A stretch of 64,000 nt of DNA from Solenopsis invicta (GCF_016802725.1 NC_052672.1:6911685-6975684); one strand, 5' to 3'; counted from the stretch's first letter, positions 48,546 through 62,900 are shown. Program-made: numbers and translations. The notes: generated by a model from the sequence alone, not told the origin.

Positions 48546-50394
48546 AAAAAATTAAATTTTTAGAATACTTAAAATAATAATTAATACGCAATTGCTACGA
48601 AAATTATCTTACAATTAGAAGTTCTAATTTCTGGCTTACCATATATGTATTGTTCCGTAGAAAGATATCGTTTTCGTTAATTTCATAGTTAACAATCGGT
48701 CCTTTACACTTAGGTGGACCTTGGGTGAGTATCACTGAACTTTCTGCGTCAGTCGATTTATTGAACAAAAATGCTCCAAGACTCTGTGATTCGTTTAATC
48801 GGGTCACACATGTCTTTGCGCCGCTGTCGAATATTGTATCGCCAAAGCAGCATTTTCTGGTGTGTAAGAGTTGCGGAAAGGATGTATTAATTGCTTTCAC
48901 TTGTTGGTCCTTGTTTGATCGACAGTAACGAATTATTATTATGGGTTTTTTTTCCTCTGACTTGTAAAAATATTCAAGGCAACCTGGCACCTACAAACAA
49001 TTTGTTAAGTTGTTAAACAGGAGTCACTCGCTTATAACATCATTTAATTGTTGTTAAATAACATTTAACTTTAGTTATATGATTAGAATGGTATGCGAAG
49101 TGTGGATATTATTATTTGTCTTTCAAATGATATAAATAGATACATACATTAGCGAATCATAAAAACATTTCTTGTCTTTCCTAGATTTCTCTTTATACTT
49201 CTTTATTATTCTCTTTATACTTTTTATAAAACTTGATTTCTTTCTTGTCAATCATAACATTGCGACCTTAAAGTTAAAGATAAACAAGATCAATTTAATG
49301 TCAAGTTACCTCTAAGACAGTGTCAGATTCAAAATCGTCGAGTACCGTTGTCACAAGATCCTCAGGTTCGTTGCACTGAGGAATTCTTTGGAACTCTCGG
49401 GTAATGTTCCAATAGTGAGAATACACGTCTATCGCGAATAACGGTAATGATTCACAGTTGGTGAAACTGTTTACATAGATCTGTCCCGGTGGGCAACATT
49501 TCGTTAGTTGCCACTCGGATGATGCTTTTATCAAGGATAATAGCAGGCCGAGCAAAGCAAACCTTATCATAGACATAGTTGTGTAAAACTATAATTATTC
49601 GTTTATTTAATACAAAGTATATATCTTTGTATTATTATCGCTTTTCTGAAGTCAACGTCACTTTCTTAATTGATACTTCCAGATTATTATTTTGATTAAT
49701 TTGCAGTCACATTTCAAAGCTGCTTCTTTTTGTACTTTAAACCTGTTTTTTCTACGTACACTTCATTTTAATAAAAATATAATTTACATGTCTACAAATA
49801 ATACATGCAGCGTTTTTCACTCTTCTTCAAAAAGAACTTCTTCAGACTTTCCAGCTGAATTATTATTTTAAGTCGTATTTAAACCAATTTCTTTAATTGT
49901 TTATGTTTTAAACCGTCATTTCACATTGATTTGTAAGTTTTATGCACAACAATATTAATGCCTTCCTGCACTTAATTTTATTTCTGTGTGTTTCGATTCT
50001 TCTTTCGTTTACTACTCCGGGCAGAAATAGTTGCTATCTATTTAATAATAACTTGAATTATTATGTTTTTATTGAAATCATTCTGAGCATAAATTTAAGT
50101 TTGTACCATTTTAAATTAGGTTATACAATACTTGATATAAAATTATTATTTTGTAATAGGTGATTATTAAAATTTTAAACCAAGATCAATATTTATCTTC
50201 AATATTTCTTTTTCTTTTCTAAGCAAAGATATTATATTCTTATATATTTATAAATAAGAACGTTTCTATTAATTAAATTTTTATTTATATCTTTCTATCT
50301 AACTGTATTACTTATGTTGTTTATCAACAAAAATTGAGATAAACAATTATTTAACGTATCGCAATGAAAGTAACGGAATAAATAATTAACTTAC

Positions 50395-50530
50395 TTGTTT
50401 GAAAAATTGTGATCCTCACTCAGTTCTCTCTTTATTCACCAATTTTCTTGTCTTCCTGAAGTGATGTTACGTTGCAGCGAGTTATCTGTGTATTCAGTCG
50501 AATACTCATCTCCTTTGTATGTGGCTCTGT
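50395..50530 (-). other. Candidate non-coding first exon of copy 3
   Basis: Same donor (GTAAGTTAAT) and same distance to the TATA box as in copies 1 and 2, so the promoter and leader of this probable pseudogene look intact. Confidence 0.35.
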
Positions 50531-50555
50531 AATTAATCAACTACTCGTCCTATTA

Positions 50556-50563
50556 ATTTTATA
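50556..50563 (-). promoter_or_regulatory. TATA box, copy 3
   Basis: TATAAAAT on the minus strand in the same conserved context as in the other units. The copy may still be transcribed despite its stop codon. Confidence 0.35.
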
Positions 50564-50879
50564 ACATTGCCCAGTCTGAGAATACGTTGCTTTTAATGAA
50601 GTTATTCGTCGACATTATTTACACATGTTTCTCGATGTGACACAACCGAATAGATTAGCGCAAAAAAGCGAATTGAGAGTTCTCTTTGGAGTGTATTTGG
50701 AGAGATGTTATTAGCGTTGTTTGCATTAGTCTTTTTTTGTTAACATCTAATGAATGATAAAGATAGAAAACACAAATAGCGCTAATAGTGGTATCTTCGA
50801 ACGCACTTTTTATTTCAACGCCTGAGCATAACATCAGCTGATGTTATGCTGAAAATCTGTCCCTCCCCTCCTCATCTAT

Positions 50880-52041
50880 TTTGCAGATTTAAAACAAGAA
50901 TAGAATTATATAATTATAAGCTATTTATAACCTTTTAAATGCTGCAAAATTTTTATCTCGTGAATTAAAATTTAATTTTTTTTAGCATGAAGTTGAATGA
51001 ATATTTATTCAATCCCTTCCTTAAATAAAAAGTAAAGAAATTGATAAAATTTTAGGACAAAATTAAAAATTATTTAATAGCACTTAAGTCCATATAATTT
51101 CAATTTTTAAATCCATTTTTTCATTTGTGAACAAATTTTCAATTGATAATTAATATTCAAAAATAAAAAATACACTAATTTGCAAAAATTTATTATTTAA
51201 TGTTTATTTATGATTCTATGTATATATTGTTTTTTTTAAAGCTGCAATTGTTTTGCAGGAATACTACTCTATACTTTTTTCATGTTTACCCTGTATGTCT
51301 AAAAGAGAACTATATTTAAAATATAAGCAGTGACAACATCAAGAGTACAGCACGCGAGGGAGGGATTGTATCATAGTCAGAAAAACCCAATGGAAATCAG
51401 TAGATCGATTTTGAGTCATTAAACATAATTAATAATACTGAGTAAAGTTAATGGTTTGTCTGGAAGGCTAGTTTTAATACTGAATTTGACAGAAAAAAAT
51501 TTTAATAGGTTCAATTAATTCTAATATATTTTTTAATTTTAATATGCTATTTCATTTTGGTATATTAGAAAGTTGAACTGAGTAAAGTTACGGTTGAAAA
51601 CTATCGCATTATACGATGTATCCTTTAACAGAAACGTAAAACGCGAGTTACTAGTGGCGAAGCTCACGATAGTTAGTGAGGAATAAAATATTACGTTGGT
51701 TAGTAAGTGTTAAGATGAAAATGCTAACTTTTAAAAATTAACGCAGGTTTCAACGTATTTTATACGTATAAAAATGTTTAATGAGATCTTACAACGTCTT
51801 TTCTTATATTTTTGAGTGACTTAACAGTATTGGGCTCAGAGAATTAAATTAAATATATGAAATAGTACAAATAAAGAGCCAATACTGGTTGGTCTTTATA
51901 CATTTAATTTAATTTGTTTTACATATTTAAAGTTCCATTTTTGTAATTTTTTCGGAAACAACTACATGAATAAGAAAATATTACCGGTATACTGTTGAAG
52001 AACTGCTGTACATCAGTAACTTGTTCGTATTCTTGTAATTT
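50880..52041. other. Third spacer, no gene seen
   Basis: Collinear with 8990-10130 of the first spacer at high identity. It carries no recognisable gene or element. Confidence 0.5.
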
Positions 52042-52050
52042 TATATATAG

Positions 52051-52116
<66 letters not shown>

Positions 52117-52128
52117 CGTGTGTGTATA
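52042..52128 (+). repeat. (TA)n(TG)n(CG)n compound microsatellite
   Basis: Alternating purine-pyrimidine tract of about 85 bp, likely prone to Z-DNA. The matching place in the first spacer (about 10134-10155) is a T-run. Confidence 0.9.
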
Positions 52129-52377
52129 AGAAAAGAGACATCAGGACGATGTTTTCTCATGAAAGAGACATTACACTGAATAAACGTTGAATATATGTTT
52201 AGGCCTTTTAATAAATACACTAGTACCTGTTATGGGGATGGATTAAGATCCACACTGTGGTTTTGCGTCATTAACAGTTTATTTTATCACTTTCGAATTG
52301 ATACTATATGATTATAAATGTTTATGATTTTCACTTGAACGACACTGGTACTCGGTAACCGGGATCGATTTAATCTA

Positions 52378-52880
52378 GGGGTGTAGTCACCCTCAGTCGC
52401 GATGTATATTGAGAAGACTCGGACACTATCGTGGTTTCGGACGGAATGAGAGAAGGAAATCTTCCGCCAATCTCATTTATATTCTCGGGTTTTCCGAGTT
52501 CTGTCTAGATAGGTCTCCATTCTAAAATCTTTGCGTCTATTGGACAACGTGGCTCGCCAAATCCCAAGCGTCGTAAAATAATTGCCAAGACATTGAGACG
52601 GACGGTTGTAACGAGCTCAGGAGGAGACATCGATATTTTTTTAATGAGTTGTTTATAATTTGTTTTTGACGTTTGCAACATCGATACCGCGATGTCCGAG
52701 ACTTTCTCTTCTTTTTTTGTGTCCATGCACTTGACCATCTACCGTGCCGTCCAAATGCGCGTGTTTGCGTCCGCTTGTGTATGTGTGTATTTTGTATGTT
52801 GTGCACGACGTATCGCAAGTGTAGATCGTACGCAACAGTATCTATTTATACATTATGAAAACGTGTTTAGTCTGAACAGT
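52378..52880. other. Conserved GC-richer block A, third spacer
   Basis: Homologue of block A, closest to the copy in the first spacer. ORFs on both strands are not maintained between units. Confidence 0.3.
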
Positions 52881-53445
52881 TTGTTAACATTCATTAAACG
52901 TGATCTTCTTGAGAAACGACTTTTTATGCTTTATTTTAAAATAGAAAATACTAAAGAATCCAATCTTATTAAATATGCGAGAGACAGCCTTGGATAAAAT
53001 AATCATTCTAAACGAGAAATCTTATAACGATGTTCAAAAATCGGTAATTGTTTATGTGATATGATGTCGTGACTGTGTTATGATTATAATACTGTAGTCG
53101 ATGCGTATAAAATCTGATTTCGTGATGTAAAGGATCTTATGGTGCACATAAAGTTTTAAGTACTAATCGTTACCTCGTATGCGATATTACCATTTAGAAA
53201 TGAAACGATTAAAATGTCTTGTGAATTATTGCTATAGAAATGTTTTTAAAACTTTGCGATATAATATGCAACGGAAATGTTTCTGAAATTTATCACAAGC
53301 AATAAATTTTCTAATTGGTTTTATAAAAATTGCGCAAATTTGGTTTAGGTAAGTCAACCAAGTAGAAAATATACAAGCAAAAAATTTGTCTATTTTTCTT
53401 ATTGCTTTCGTCGACTATCCGAGCAAAAATTTTTTAAATACATCC

Positions 53446-53566
53446 GTATGCTAACAATAAGTTTATGTAGTAGAAGTATCTACAAACATGTTCAGCAATA
53501 AATTTATTGTGTGACATTCTTGCATAACAGGTTTATACGTACTTCTACTACATAAACTTAGCACGG
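53446..53566. mobile_element. Foldback element upstream of copy 3
   Basis: Counterpart of the element at 30717-30847, with inverted arms around TTATGTAGTAGAAGTA and TACTTCTACTACATAA. Confidence 0.55.
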
Positions 53567-53710
53567 CGCAAATAAATTTAGAAAATTTTTGTTATTTATT
53601 TTCTTTTATATGTATATATGTATAAATAAATAATGCATTATTTTATTAAGTATTTCAGAAAACATATTTGCATTTATTATGTTAACCAATTGGTTAACAT
53701 AGTTTAACAA

Positions 53711-53867
53711 AGGTTACAACACTTCTTTTTCGATGGTTTTCGTAATAGACTTGCTCATCGATCGGCGAACGTAATTGATTGGATCCACAGGTAAGAACCA
53801 ATTACGTTCGCCGTTTGATGAGCAAGTCTACATTCCAAAAACCATCGAAGAAAATGTGTTGCAACCT
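53711..53867. mobile_element. Foldback MITE upstream of copy 3
   Basis: Counterpart of the element at 11453-11615 with better preserved ends (AGGTTACAACAC... and ...GTGTTGCAACCT). Confidence 0.62.
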
Positions 53868-54479
53868 CTTAGCTACTAACTGTATGTATATATATAAAGA
53901 AATTCATTTGTCCATTAGCACATGCATAAGTAAATAAACCAATTACTTTCCTTATGCATATAATTATGCAGCTATGCAAATTTATCTAAATAGTACCTAA
54001 CACTTGAAAAACACTGGCGCAGTACTGGTGTTTGGTACTTTGAATCGAATTGAACAGTTAAAGTAGACATATAGTACTTTATTTTGAGTTATGAAGTAAT
54101 TTCTGAGATTTCAAATTCTTGAATAGGATTGATTATCGATAATTATTTAAAATTAAGATAGCACTATGTGTAAGCAGACTTTTTCTTATAGGAAACGACG
54201 CCAACTTCATTATATTCATTCTACTTTCTTTCCGAAAATAATTGAAATACCTAAATGAATAATAATAAATTGCAAACATTATTCCGTTTGCACGCACTTA
54301 AAGATGTGGATTAAGATTTTGTACGAAAAATTATATCTTTAAACCCTTCAACCTCAATAAGTTTTAAAATCCGAAAAATATTTCAAAAACGGGTGGCTTA
54401 TTTTGTCGACAAATGCCCTAAGTTTTAGATACGATGTCCAATTTCTTATGTAGTAATCTTTAGATTTTTTATAAAGATG

Positions 54480-55015
54480 ACACCAGTGTCTACTGCGCGA
54501 CGTTTAACCGATTGGCAAAATCGGCTTTACGAAATATTGTTTCGTCTTACCAACACAAACGCACCTCGTCGAGGCGGGTTGTTCTCGCGGATCGTCTTGA
54601 CGGCGGCGGTCCCAACAGAGAAGTGAAATTCAAATTTTTTGTAGTCGGTACGCAAAGCTTCCTATCCCACGCAAGGGGATTTGTGATGCCTTGCGATTGG
54701 ACCTATCTTATTACGCGGTCCTTCCGGCTTGCGCGTTCGCACTTCGATGCACAGCTTGGAGTATATATACCGTTGCCCTCGGGCAGTCCACGAATTTTGT
54801 CCTAGATATTCCGACGTTGGCCAAGCTAACGAACTCTCCCTCAAGTCGCGGGTAGAGCCGGAACCCATTCCGAAAATTCTTCGTTACAGCTTCAAGCAGG
54901 ATTTTCTACATTATGATAAGTGTAGAGTACCGACATACCTTTGCTTCGATCCATATTATCAGTTTTTTGTAACGTGCAGCAATCTTAGAGCTTTCCCACA
55001 AGAACATCCGTAAGG
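54480..55015 (+). pseudogene. Conserved block B, third spacer, frame-shifted
   Basis: Two overlapping plus-strand readings (54512-54805 and 54729-55013) together cover what is one frame in the second spacer, so a frame shift lies near 54790. Its residues match the intact version closely (CDWTYLITRSFRL, YDKCRVPTYLCFDPYYQF). Confidence 0.3.
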
Positions 55016-55242
55016 CAATACATACTTATATTTACCTTACAAATAATTTTGTGCGTAAAAACTTTTAGTCTAAGTTTAGTTAGGGTAGGACGGGGTAGAT
55101 TGCAACAAGGGTAGGTTGGAACATGTGTGAAGTTGACATATTATTTGGTGGAAACTCACTAAACATTGACAGTTTTGGGTTTATTTTCAATAGTTCTACA
55201 GTTCCTGATAGATAAAACAGATAGTTTTGGACTTTAAAGCGA

Positions 55243-55303
55243 AAAATCGCGTAGGACAAAGTGAGACGCCAGGTTCTCGCAGCGTCTCAGTTTGTCCTGC
55301 GTG
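55243..55303. repeat. 25-bp stem hairpin, third spacer
   Basis: Arms AGGACAAAGTGAGACGC and GCGTCTCAGTTTGTCCT pair over about 25 bp with three mismatches around a 12-nt loop. It could be a tiny foldback element or a structured RNA. No expression information. Confidence 0.4.
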
Positions 55304-55446
55304 ATTTTCCAGATCCAATTCTTGTAGGATTTTAAAAGATCTATAGTTCTAGATGAGTTCTACAAAGAGTTCTATCGTTTAACATAGTTTATTTAATTTA
55401 AAAGAAAATTATCATAAAATATTTATTTTATAACATTACATAATAG

Positions 55447-55690
55447 AGTTCTGTGTACAAAAGAATATTTTTCCTCCAGTTCTGAACGTATCTAAACGCC
55501 TTCCGAAGAGTTCCGGTCGATTTAATTATTTATTAATTAGAAAAAACTTGTTATCTTCCGCGAAAGTCGTATATTCGCGCATATGGGTCAGACGCTGGTG
55601 TATATTCGAGAGTTCTGTGTACCAAAAAATATGTTCCCTACAATTCTCAACATATTAAAGCACCTTTCGAAGAGTTGCCGTCGATTCCGA
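55447..55690. repeat. Degenerate direct repeat, about 160-bp spacing
   Basis: Two related segments (55447-55530 and 55607-55690), each starting GAGTTCTGTGTAC and containing a CGAAGAGTT-x-CGTCGATT-like end. Only one unit is seen in the first spacer. Confidence 0.4.
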
Positions 55691-55959
55691 AATTATTTAA
55701 TCAATGCGGTTGCAGAGCGCGAGAGCACCGCAGAAATTGACGATCATTCGACGATCAGAAATGCTCGTATGCACCTGTCCAGCGCCTGACGATATACGGC
55801 ATATACGTATATTATACGGAAAATATACGTGAACAGACGCCTGTTACCAAGCAAAGATTCGCGATGAAAACGGAGCAGGCGATAAAAACGAAGCGATCGC
55901 GACAATGCGCGATGCGAACCGAGCGATCGCGACGATGCGTGTATCGAACAATCGACTTC

Positions 55960-56155
55960 CTTTTAAAGAATATGTCGCGTAAATTAAACAAAAAGTACTG
56001 ATAATCGCTCTTTTCTAGACCGTATAAGTGAACAATCACGTAGCAGGTTCTCTTTGATATCATGTGATTCCTATCATTTGCGAATCGTTTGATACATACT
56101 TTTTTCAAAACGAAAATAATTAACATGAGTAAACCTTAAAGACAATCGTAGACAA
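55960..56155 (-). pseudogene. Relic of exon 9 and 3' flank, downstream of copy 4
   Basis: Same relic as downstream of copy 2. The reading starts MLIIFVLKKVCIKRFAN and is recognisably derived from the TM7 end and basic tail of exon 9, with the same one-base frame shift. It continues into sequence matching the exon 9 3' flank. Confidence 0.55.
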
Positions 56156-56534
56156 TGAGCATCTAGTAGAACACTAGATGCTTACTAGTATTTTAAGCCC
56201 TGTAGGCTTTATAATATTTCTCGAACATCACATAAATGTTATTAAAAGTTAAAATAATACATATTAAAATAATATTCCGAAAATATTGTTCAACATTTTT
56301 GATAATTTGTAATATTATAGCAATATTGTATTAATGTTATGTATATGTCCACTTTTTGCAATAATATTCATGATATATATTATTGTGTATTGACATATTA
56401 GTGCTATTAAAAACGGCGGGAAACTAATTGTATAATTCCATAAACAATTATTTGATTTTGTCACCTAATGATGGGAATAATGGGGGTAGCTGTAATGTCC
56501 ACAGTATCCATAGTACCCTTTCTTTTCACCTATT

Positions 56535-56862
56535 TTATTTTAATACATTGGTTCCATTAGCAAATTTAGGAACAGAAAACAAACTGACAGATTGCTTTAC
56601 TTTCGACGTATTGGTGATTTCTTCAACGTCTTTTGTCCATTCATTTTGGTATAAACCAAATTTCACTAGAGCAGGATGTCGCTTTCAGGCAATGATCTTT
56701 TCGAACTTTTGTTGCAATCTTTCTGTTTGTTTCCTTTCCTTATTCAATTCATTGTATTGCTAGTTGGGACCATCTTTTCCGGTCCATCTGTTTTCCTATT
56801 TGAATTGTTGCTCTCTCTTTTATATCGTTACTCTTTTTCCGATCTCTTAAATTCTCAATATG
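56535..56862 (-). pseudogene. Decayed coding-like fragment 3' of copy 4
   Basis: Third homologue of the fragment. It has a 3-bp deletion (NEWTKDVEE instead of NEWTKDDVEE) and a short deletion upstream, but retains QTERLQQKFEKIIA plus the shared stop and a TAA after NVLK. Confidence 0.33.
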
Positions 56863-56975
56863 GCTTAGTTATCGACTCTTTTTAAAACATAAGTCGCGTA
56901 AATGAAACAAAAATATAGCGTAGTTGATCGCGTTTTTCCTGACTATATAAGTAAACAATGACATTACGTTGCAGA

Positions 56976-59900
56976 TTAATTTTTTTTTATATCTTGCAAT
57001 CGTTTGCGAATAGCTTGATACACGTTTTTTTTCATAACAAAAATAATGAAAATCAATAAACCTTCAAGACACTCTAAGACTAAAATGAGGTAAAAAAACA
57101 CCTTCACGTGATGATCGGAACCTAAAGATTTGATGAGGAAGTAGTTTACTGTCTCGAATATCCATTGCATTCCCATAACGATGAACAGTTTGACGAACAT
57201 GATAAATCTATTGAGAAATAATATAAATACAATCCATTAAAAAATAATATAACTCAATTTTTCTATAAAATAAAATTGGAAATAAAGTAAACGGTACGTA
57301 AAGATATCACTCATAAATACAGATAAAACAGCTATAAATCTAGATAAATATTGTTATATTATTAGAATGTATTTAGGATTCTTTGGACATTTGCTATAGC
57401 AACCAAAATAATTATTTATAAATCAATTCTCATTTATTGGAAATTATCACCATTATTTGTATGTACTTAGTAAACCTTAACTGACAATAACATAATATTA
57501 ATGTTACATTGAATATGATATTAGTAATATTTATGCTTGTTTATACAAAGTAATAGTAAAAAGAATAAATGCTTAAGACGAGTAATTTATATATGGTTAT
57601 ATGATTCTAATATGATGTATCAACACATTTAAGTAACGAGAACGAGGATATAAACGTAATAATTTCACACTCAAATAAAATATGTGATATAAAATATGTT
57701 GTATTGAACAGTTATATATTGAATGTAAAATTGTAACATTGAAAGTTAGTGTTTATTGGCATACATAAATGGCAAACGTGATTAACTTCCTCTAAATGAG
57801 GAAATCTTGATAAAAAAACTGAAATTTAGAAACTAGAAATTTAAAATTTAGTTTACATTTTCTATTATGGATTTCTATTATGAATAATCAGTTAGATAAT
57901 TGTGCTTTGAAAAACAAACTATCATTTAGATCTGGTTACCTAGTAAATACTATTTTGCACTCAATAAAGCCAAAGAAATAATTTTATTTATTGCAAAATG
58001 ATATTTACCAGGTAGCTAGTTAGAACTAAGTAATGGTTATTTTTACACAGCATAGTTATTTAATTGATTATTCGTAATAGAAACCAATAGTATAAACTAA
58101 TTTTTGGAACATATACTATTTTATTATCATATTCTGGTGTTTCATTTTTTAGTAGACAGCAATTCTTGCATTTTTGCGTAGGTTGCAGAACTTTAGATAT
58201 AAGATGAAAATAATAAAATTAACATAATAGGTCCTAAAATACGCGTTAAAAATTTACTTTAACTATAAATTTTTTAAACTTTGTTTTTTAGTTTACATTT
58301 ACTTCCAAAAATGAAAAGAAAATCGATGTTTTAAGACGCAAAAGCACTCACCTGTTCTTAATGGAATCAAATTGTTTGCTTCCGGGATCGGTATTTATAT
58401 TTTTTATATCCGCTTTTACTGTATTGTAATATTTTGCTGTGAGAATGAAAAACACCACGTTGGATATTGTCACAATCGTCTCCGGTCCATAAGCGAAAAT
58501 TAAATCGCTGTAGTTATTCCAACTGTCTTTAGCTTTTGATTAAAATCACAATAAAATTTCATTAATCTATTTTAAAATTATTACGCTATACATAGAAAAT
58601 TATAACATAAACTGAAAATATTGTGCTTCTGGAGAAGGAGGTGTAGCAAGACAAAGATGGGAATTTTGAGTCCCGTGCCCAATGAATCGTTATGAACCGA
58701 GAAAAATATCTACCCAGATAAAAGAAAATTTTGTGCCAAGTTTCATTTCAAAAGAGCCACACAATTTCAAGATATTGCAAGAAATGTGATTTCTCATCAA
58801 CATTTTTTTTTTCTGTTAAATCTAAATTAACCCTTACAAAAAAATTCATGATTATAAAGGGTACCATGTACATAAGTTCAAATTTTGGCCTTTACATATT
58901 TATATAGAGGCATGGATACTGAACAACTTTTCCTTATAAATTAATCAATCGGCGGTCTCGTACAGTTTTCAAGATATACTTAGAGAAAGAGAAAACAATA
59001 TTTCTTAATTATTTCAGAAAATATTTATTTTACAAAAAAAAGATCAAACAAAAAGTGAAGCACGCAATAAGCTCTATAAAAAAGGTCATATACACATTTT
59101 ACCTTTAATATTTTAGTCGCTATAGTAGAAAAACTGTTTTAAAATTAATTTTTTTAAATTTTAAGTAGTGCTTGCCCAAGCATCTGCTTTTCACGCAAAA
59201 CTACTGAAAATTTAAAAAAACTTATTTTATAGTAAAACAGTTTTTGTACTATCGCGACTAAAGTATCGAAGTTAGGTAAAATATGTATATGACTCTTTTT
59301 TATAGAGCTGTTTTTTATAGAACTTATTACGGACTTCATTTTTTGTTTGACACATTTTTTTGTAAAATGAATATTTTCTGAAATAATTAAGAAAAACTGT
59401 TTTCTCTTTCACCAACTATATCTCGAAAACTGTACCAGAGCGCCGATTAATTTATTAGGAAAAGTTGTTTATTATCCATGCCTCTATAACATATGTAAAG
59501 GTCAAAGTCATCGAGGGAGAGGGGTAACTCTTCCAAAGTTTTACCACCATATCTATCTATTTGCTGCGTAAATTATTATATCAAGAAGATTTGAAGAAAT
59601 ATTCAACACTGTGCAGACAAGTTAGGTTTCAGTATAAGAAATCGGTTATATTTCCATGAACTCCGATACTAGTATTGACTAACTTATGTTATATCATCTT
59701 TCGGAAAATTATTATCGATTAATAACTCACATGTTAACGCACATGCGACATCGCCAATATCGGGTGTCAGATATTCTGGCAAGAAATCCGTGTTATCAGC
59801 AACGATAATGAGGATTGACAGCAGTAGAGGGATGCCCCATCCATATAAACAGTACAACAGAAATCGTTTCGTATTCTTGCGGTCCTTTATATTCATATTC

Positions 59901-62900
59901 TCACGTACAGATCTGTGGAGAAGATAAATTAACATTAACTTATTAGATCTTATTAAGTTAGCATTGTGTCTATGTAAATGCTGAAATATTGCTTTTAATC
60001 ATAGCATGCGTTATTATCAGATTTGTAGCAATCGAATTCGCATTTCTTGACAAGTTGATGCCTTTATTATGTAACAATTTGCCAGCAATTTGTCGACAAT
60101 TTAGATTGAAGTCTGAAATCTCCATCATTGATACTGATTCAAAATGCATATTATAGTGTCTTTATATAGCCATCTTTTTATCGGATTACGTGTGTAAGAT
60201 TAAAAAATGATCCGATCGGGACTTGACGAAATGTCAAGTTTGCGAACGTTTGGATGCGATGCAAATATGTAATCAATTGCGTAGGTCCCCAGAAAGATAA
60301 GCGAAGGAGGGGAAAATCGCGGTTGAGTGATAACGGAGGTGGCAGGATTGGGGAAAAGATCCTAGAACAGTAAACATATTCTGTAATTCTTAACGACAGC
60401 TAGGGATATCGTTACGTGTCATTGCGCAGCTTTTTTACCATGTATAATATCTGCGCAATGACTCTGTAACGATACCGAATTGTCACTATAAAGTTACAGA
60501 ATAGGCCTACAGGGAAGTGAGATGGTCCTGCGGCGAAATAAGCCTGCGTGTAGTCCGCAAAGGATGTATCGATATTTCTGTGCAAGTTTAACAATAGAGG
60601 CAATTTCGCGATAAGCGAGTATGTGTAGTCTCGTTCCGCTTGTTCATATCCATTCGCTATTGTAGTTTGATAAATATAAGTGCCGTTCAAGAAAGATACA
60701 CAAAGTTTGAACATTTATATCCGATTAAATCATCTTTGAAATTTAGCCATACTAACACGAGATAGTTACTTAAAGATAACATCAGCGAAAAACTTTACAT
60801 CTTCAGAAATATAATAGCAACAGATTATAATTCATTATAATATGCTTCTCATAATTCTGACAAGTAAAATGTCGCTATTGGACTAACAATACAGATTTAC
60901 ATTGTTACCTGCGAGTTGCTTCAATGTCGATATATTCAAATTTGTTGAGGACAAATATATGGCAAGTTGCCAGTATCAAATAATTACAAATTTATGCTAT
61001 TTCACTTAGATACGCTTTGTTACCCTGGCAAAATAAAACAAGCAAGCGTAAAGCGTAAAGTGAAATATCGGATCGTAAAGAAAAAGTAAATGAAAAGAGT
61101 GACGAAGGTGTAATTGAACTCTTCATAAAACGTAGATTTGGACATCGGAGTATGAGCATATACGACGCTTGTACGACTTCAAGAAGTTTTTTATTTTTAC
61201 CAGGGTAATAAACGATATTTTCCAAATTTAACTTTTAAATATATGATTGCCATATCAACAGTATAATTTACCATATCATGGAATTTTGTTAAAACGCTAT
61301 GTAAAAAGAATGTGCAAAGCAATTATTAATATTTTATAAAAAGTTAATATTTCTTTGTCTACTTTTGTAAATATATATTTAAACAATTGAAGATTATAAT
61401 TTTTATTGAATCTTATAAGTTAAGAAATATACTGTTGGAATATGATCAGTCATAAAGATGAAGTTAATAAAAATCACAAAACACTGGTGAAAAATTCAGT
61501 GAGATAATTGAAATATAATGGAAATAAATAAGAAAATAATTTTGTGCGATAATAAACCTTATTTATACTATTAAAATAAAAGAATTAATTTAATAATTAA
61601 TTATTTAAGAAAAACAATTATTAATTTTGTGCATAGTAAAATAAGTGTCTCATTTATCTAATCCACGATAATCCCATTTAACTCAAAGGTATCATAGTCT
61701 ATGACTTACCCAAAAGTCCGCCATATGTCGAAGCACATAACGTTAAGCCAAAAAAACACCGCATGAAAACTAAAAAACCCGATGTAAGCTACAAAAATAT
61801 TTTTTTACGTTTCTTTAACATTATTCGTATACGAATATTTCTTAAGACGTTTGTATACAAACCTATAGCTTTGCACAATGTTCTTTTTCGTTCAAATGTG
61901 ACTTTGTTGTACCAACTGATGATGAATGCGCATATGGTAGTCAGCAAGATACTGCTCACATAACATATAACCGTTTTTCCATGAATATTTTGCAGATTCG
62001 GTAAGTACGCGTATACTAGCAACGTCATCAGTAGAAATATACATTTGACAACCAATATGGCGAACCACCAGTTAGCGCTAAACAAAAAATGCATTTTAGG
62101 TTTCATAATTCGTAGGATATACAAATGCGACATGTTTATCTAATGTTTGAAAATTGATCCGACATTATTTTTATCAATTTTACATACATTAATAATGCTT
62201 CTCCTTGGGCTGCGTATACATATAACTAAAATATTTACAGCTTTCAAATACTCAAATACTTTTTAATTAAAAGTTTGACATTGTAAAATTAAAACAAACT
62301 AAATCTGTCGAATTTAATCAAATTTAAAATATTTGAGGTGAAACAGATAAGAGTCTGAATAAATAATAATTTGCTAGCATTGTTTATTAAAGTCTGATGC
62401 ATTAAATTGTAATTAATTACTAGGAAATCAACAAAAATTCACATTTTTCGGAAGAAATTTCTGATATAACAAGGTATTGGCAAATCCCATATTTTAATAC
62501 AATTTCTCTATTTGGTCATATTTACAAAGATAAAGATGAGTGAAAATAGTAATAGAGTAGCTGGTAAATGTACAGCCATTGACAAAATTATTAGGCACTC
62601 TATTTATTACAATTTTTTTCAATTAAAAAGGAAATAAATAACACTATCTTTATAAATGTTATCAAAAAGCAAGAATGCTTAATAAATTTGTCAATGCCTA
62701 TATACGAATAATGATTATTATAATTATATATGCAATTATTGCATAATACATTTTAGAGTAGAAGACTATGATATAGTTTGAGACTATAATAGAAATAATA
62801 TACCTTTTATAATGATCAGTACTCAGGTATTTGGAACAGGCAAACAATTCAAATCTAACAGAGTTGAAGTCGGAATAGTTATATTGGACTTCGAAGCAGT

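Larger units (their letters stand above)
35450..49576 (-). pseudogene. Methuselah-like GPCR, copy 3 (nonsense mutation and disrupted intron 6)
   Basis: All nine exons are recognisable: 49310-49576, 48640-48990, 46540-46837, 45945-46173, 45086-45300, 44936-45014, 41722-41903, 39230-39410 and 35450-35681. Exon 3 has an in-frame TAA at 46601-46603, where the other copies read GEFYNA. Translation would stop after about 284 residues, before any membrane segment. Exon 3 is 298 nt, so skipping it shifts the frame. The other exons remain open and match copy 2 closely. A 2.19-kb palindromic element plus a 106-bp duplication containing a second exon-7 acceptor sits in intron 6. If transcribed, the product would be a secreted ectodomain fragment. 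A sequencing error or a segregating allele could also explain the stop, so pseudogene status is likely but not certain. Confidence 0.82.
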
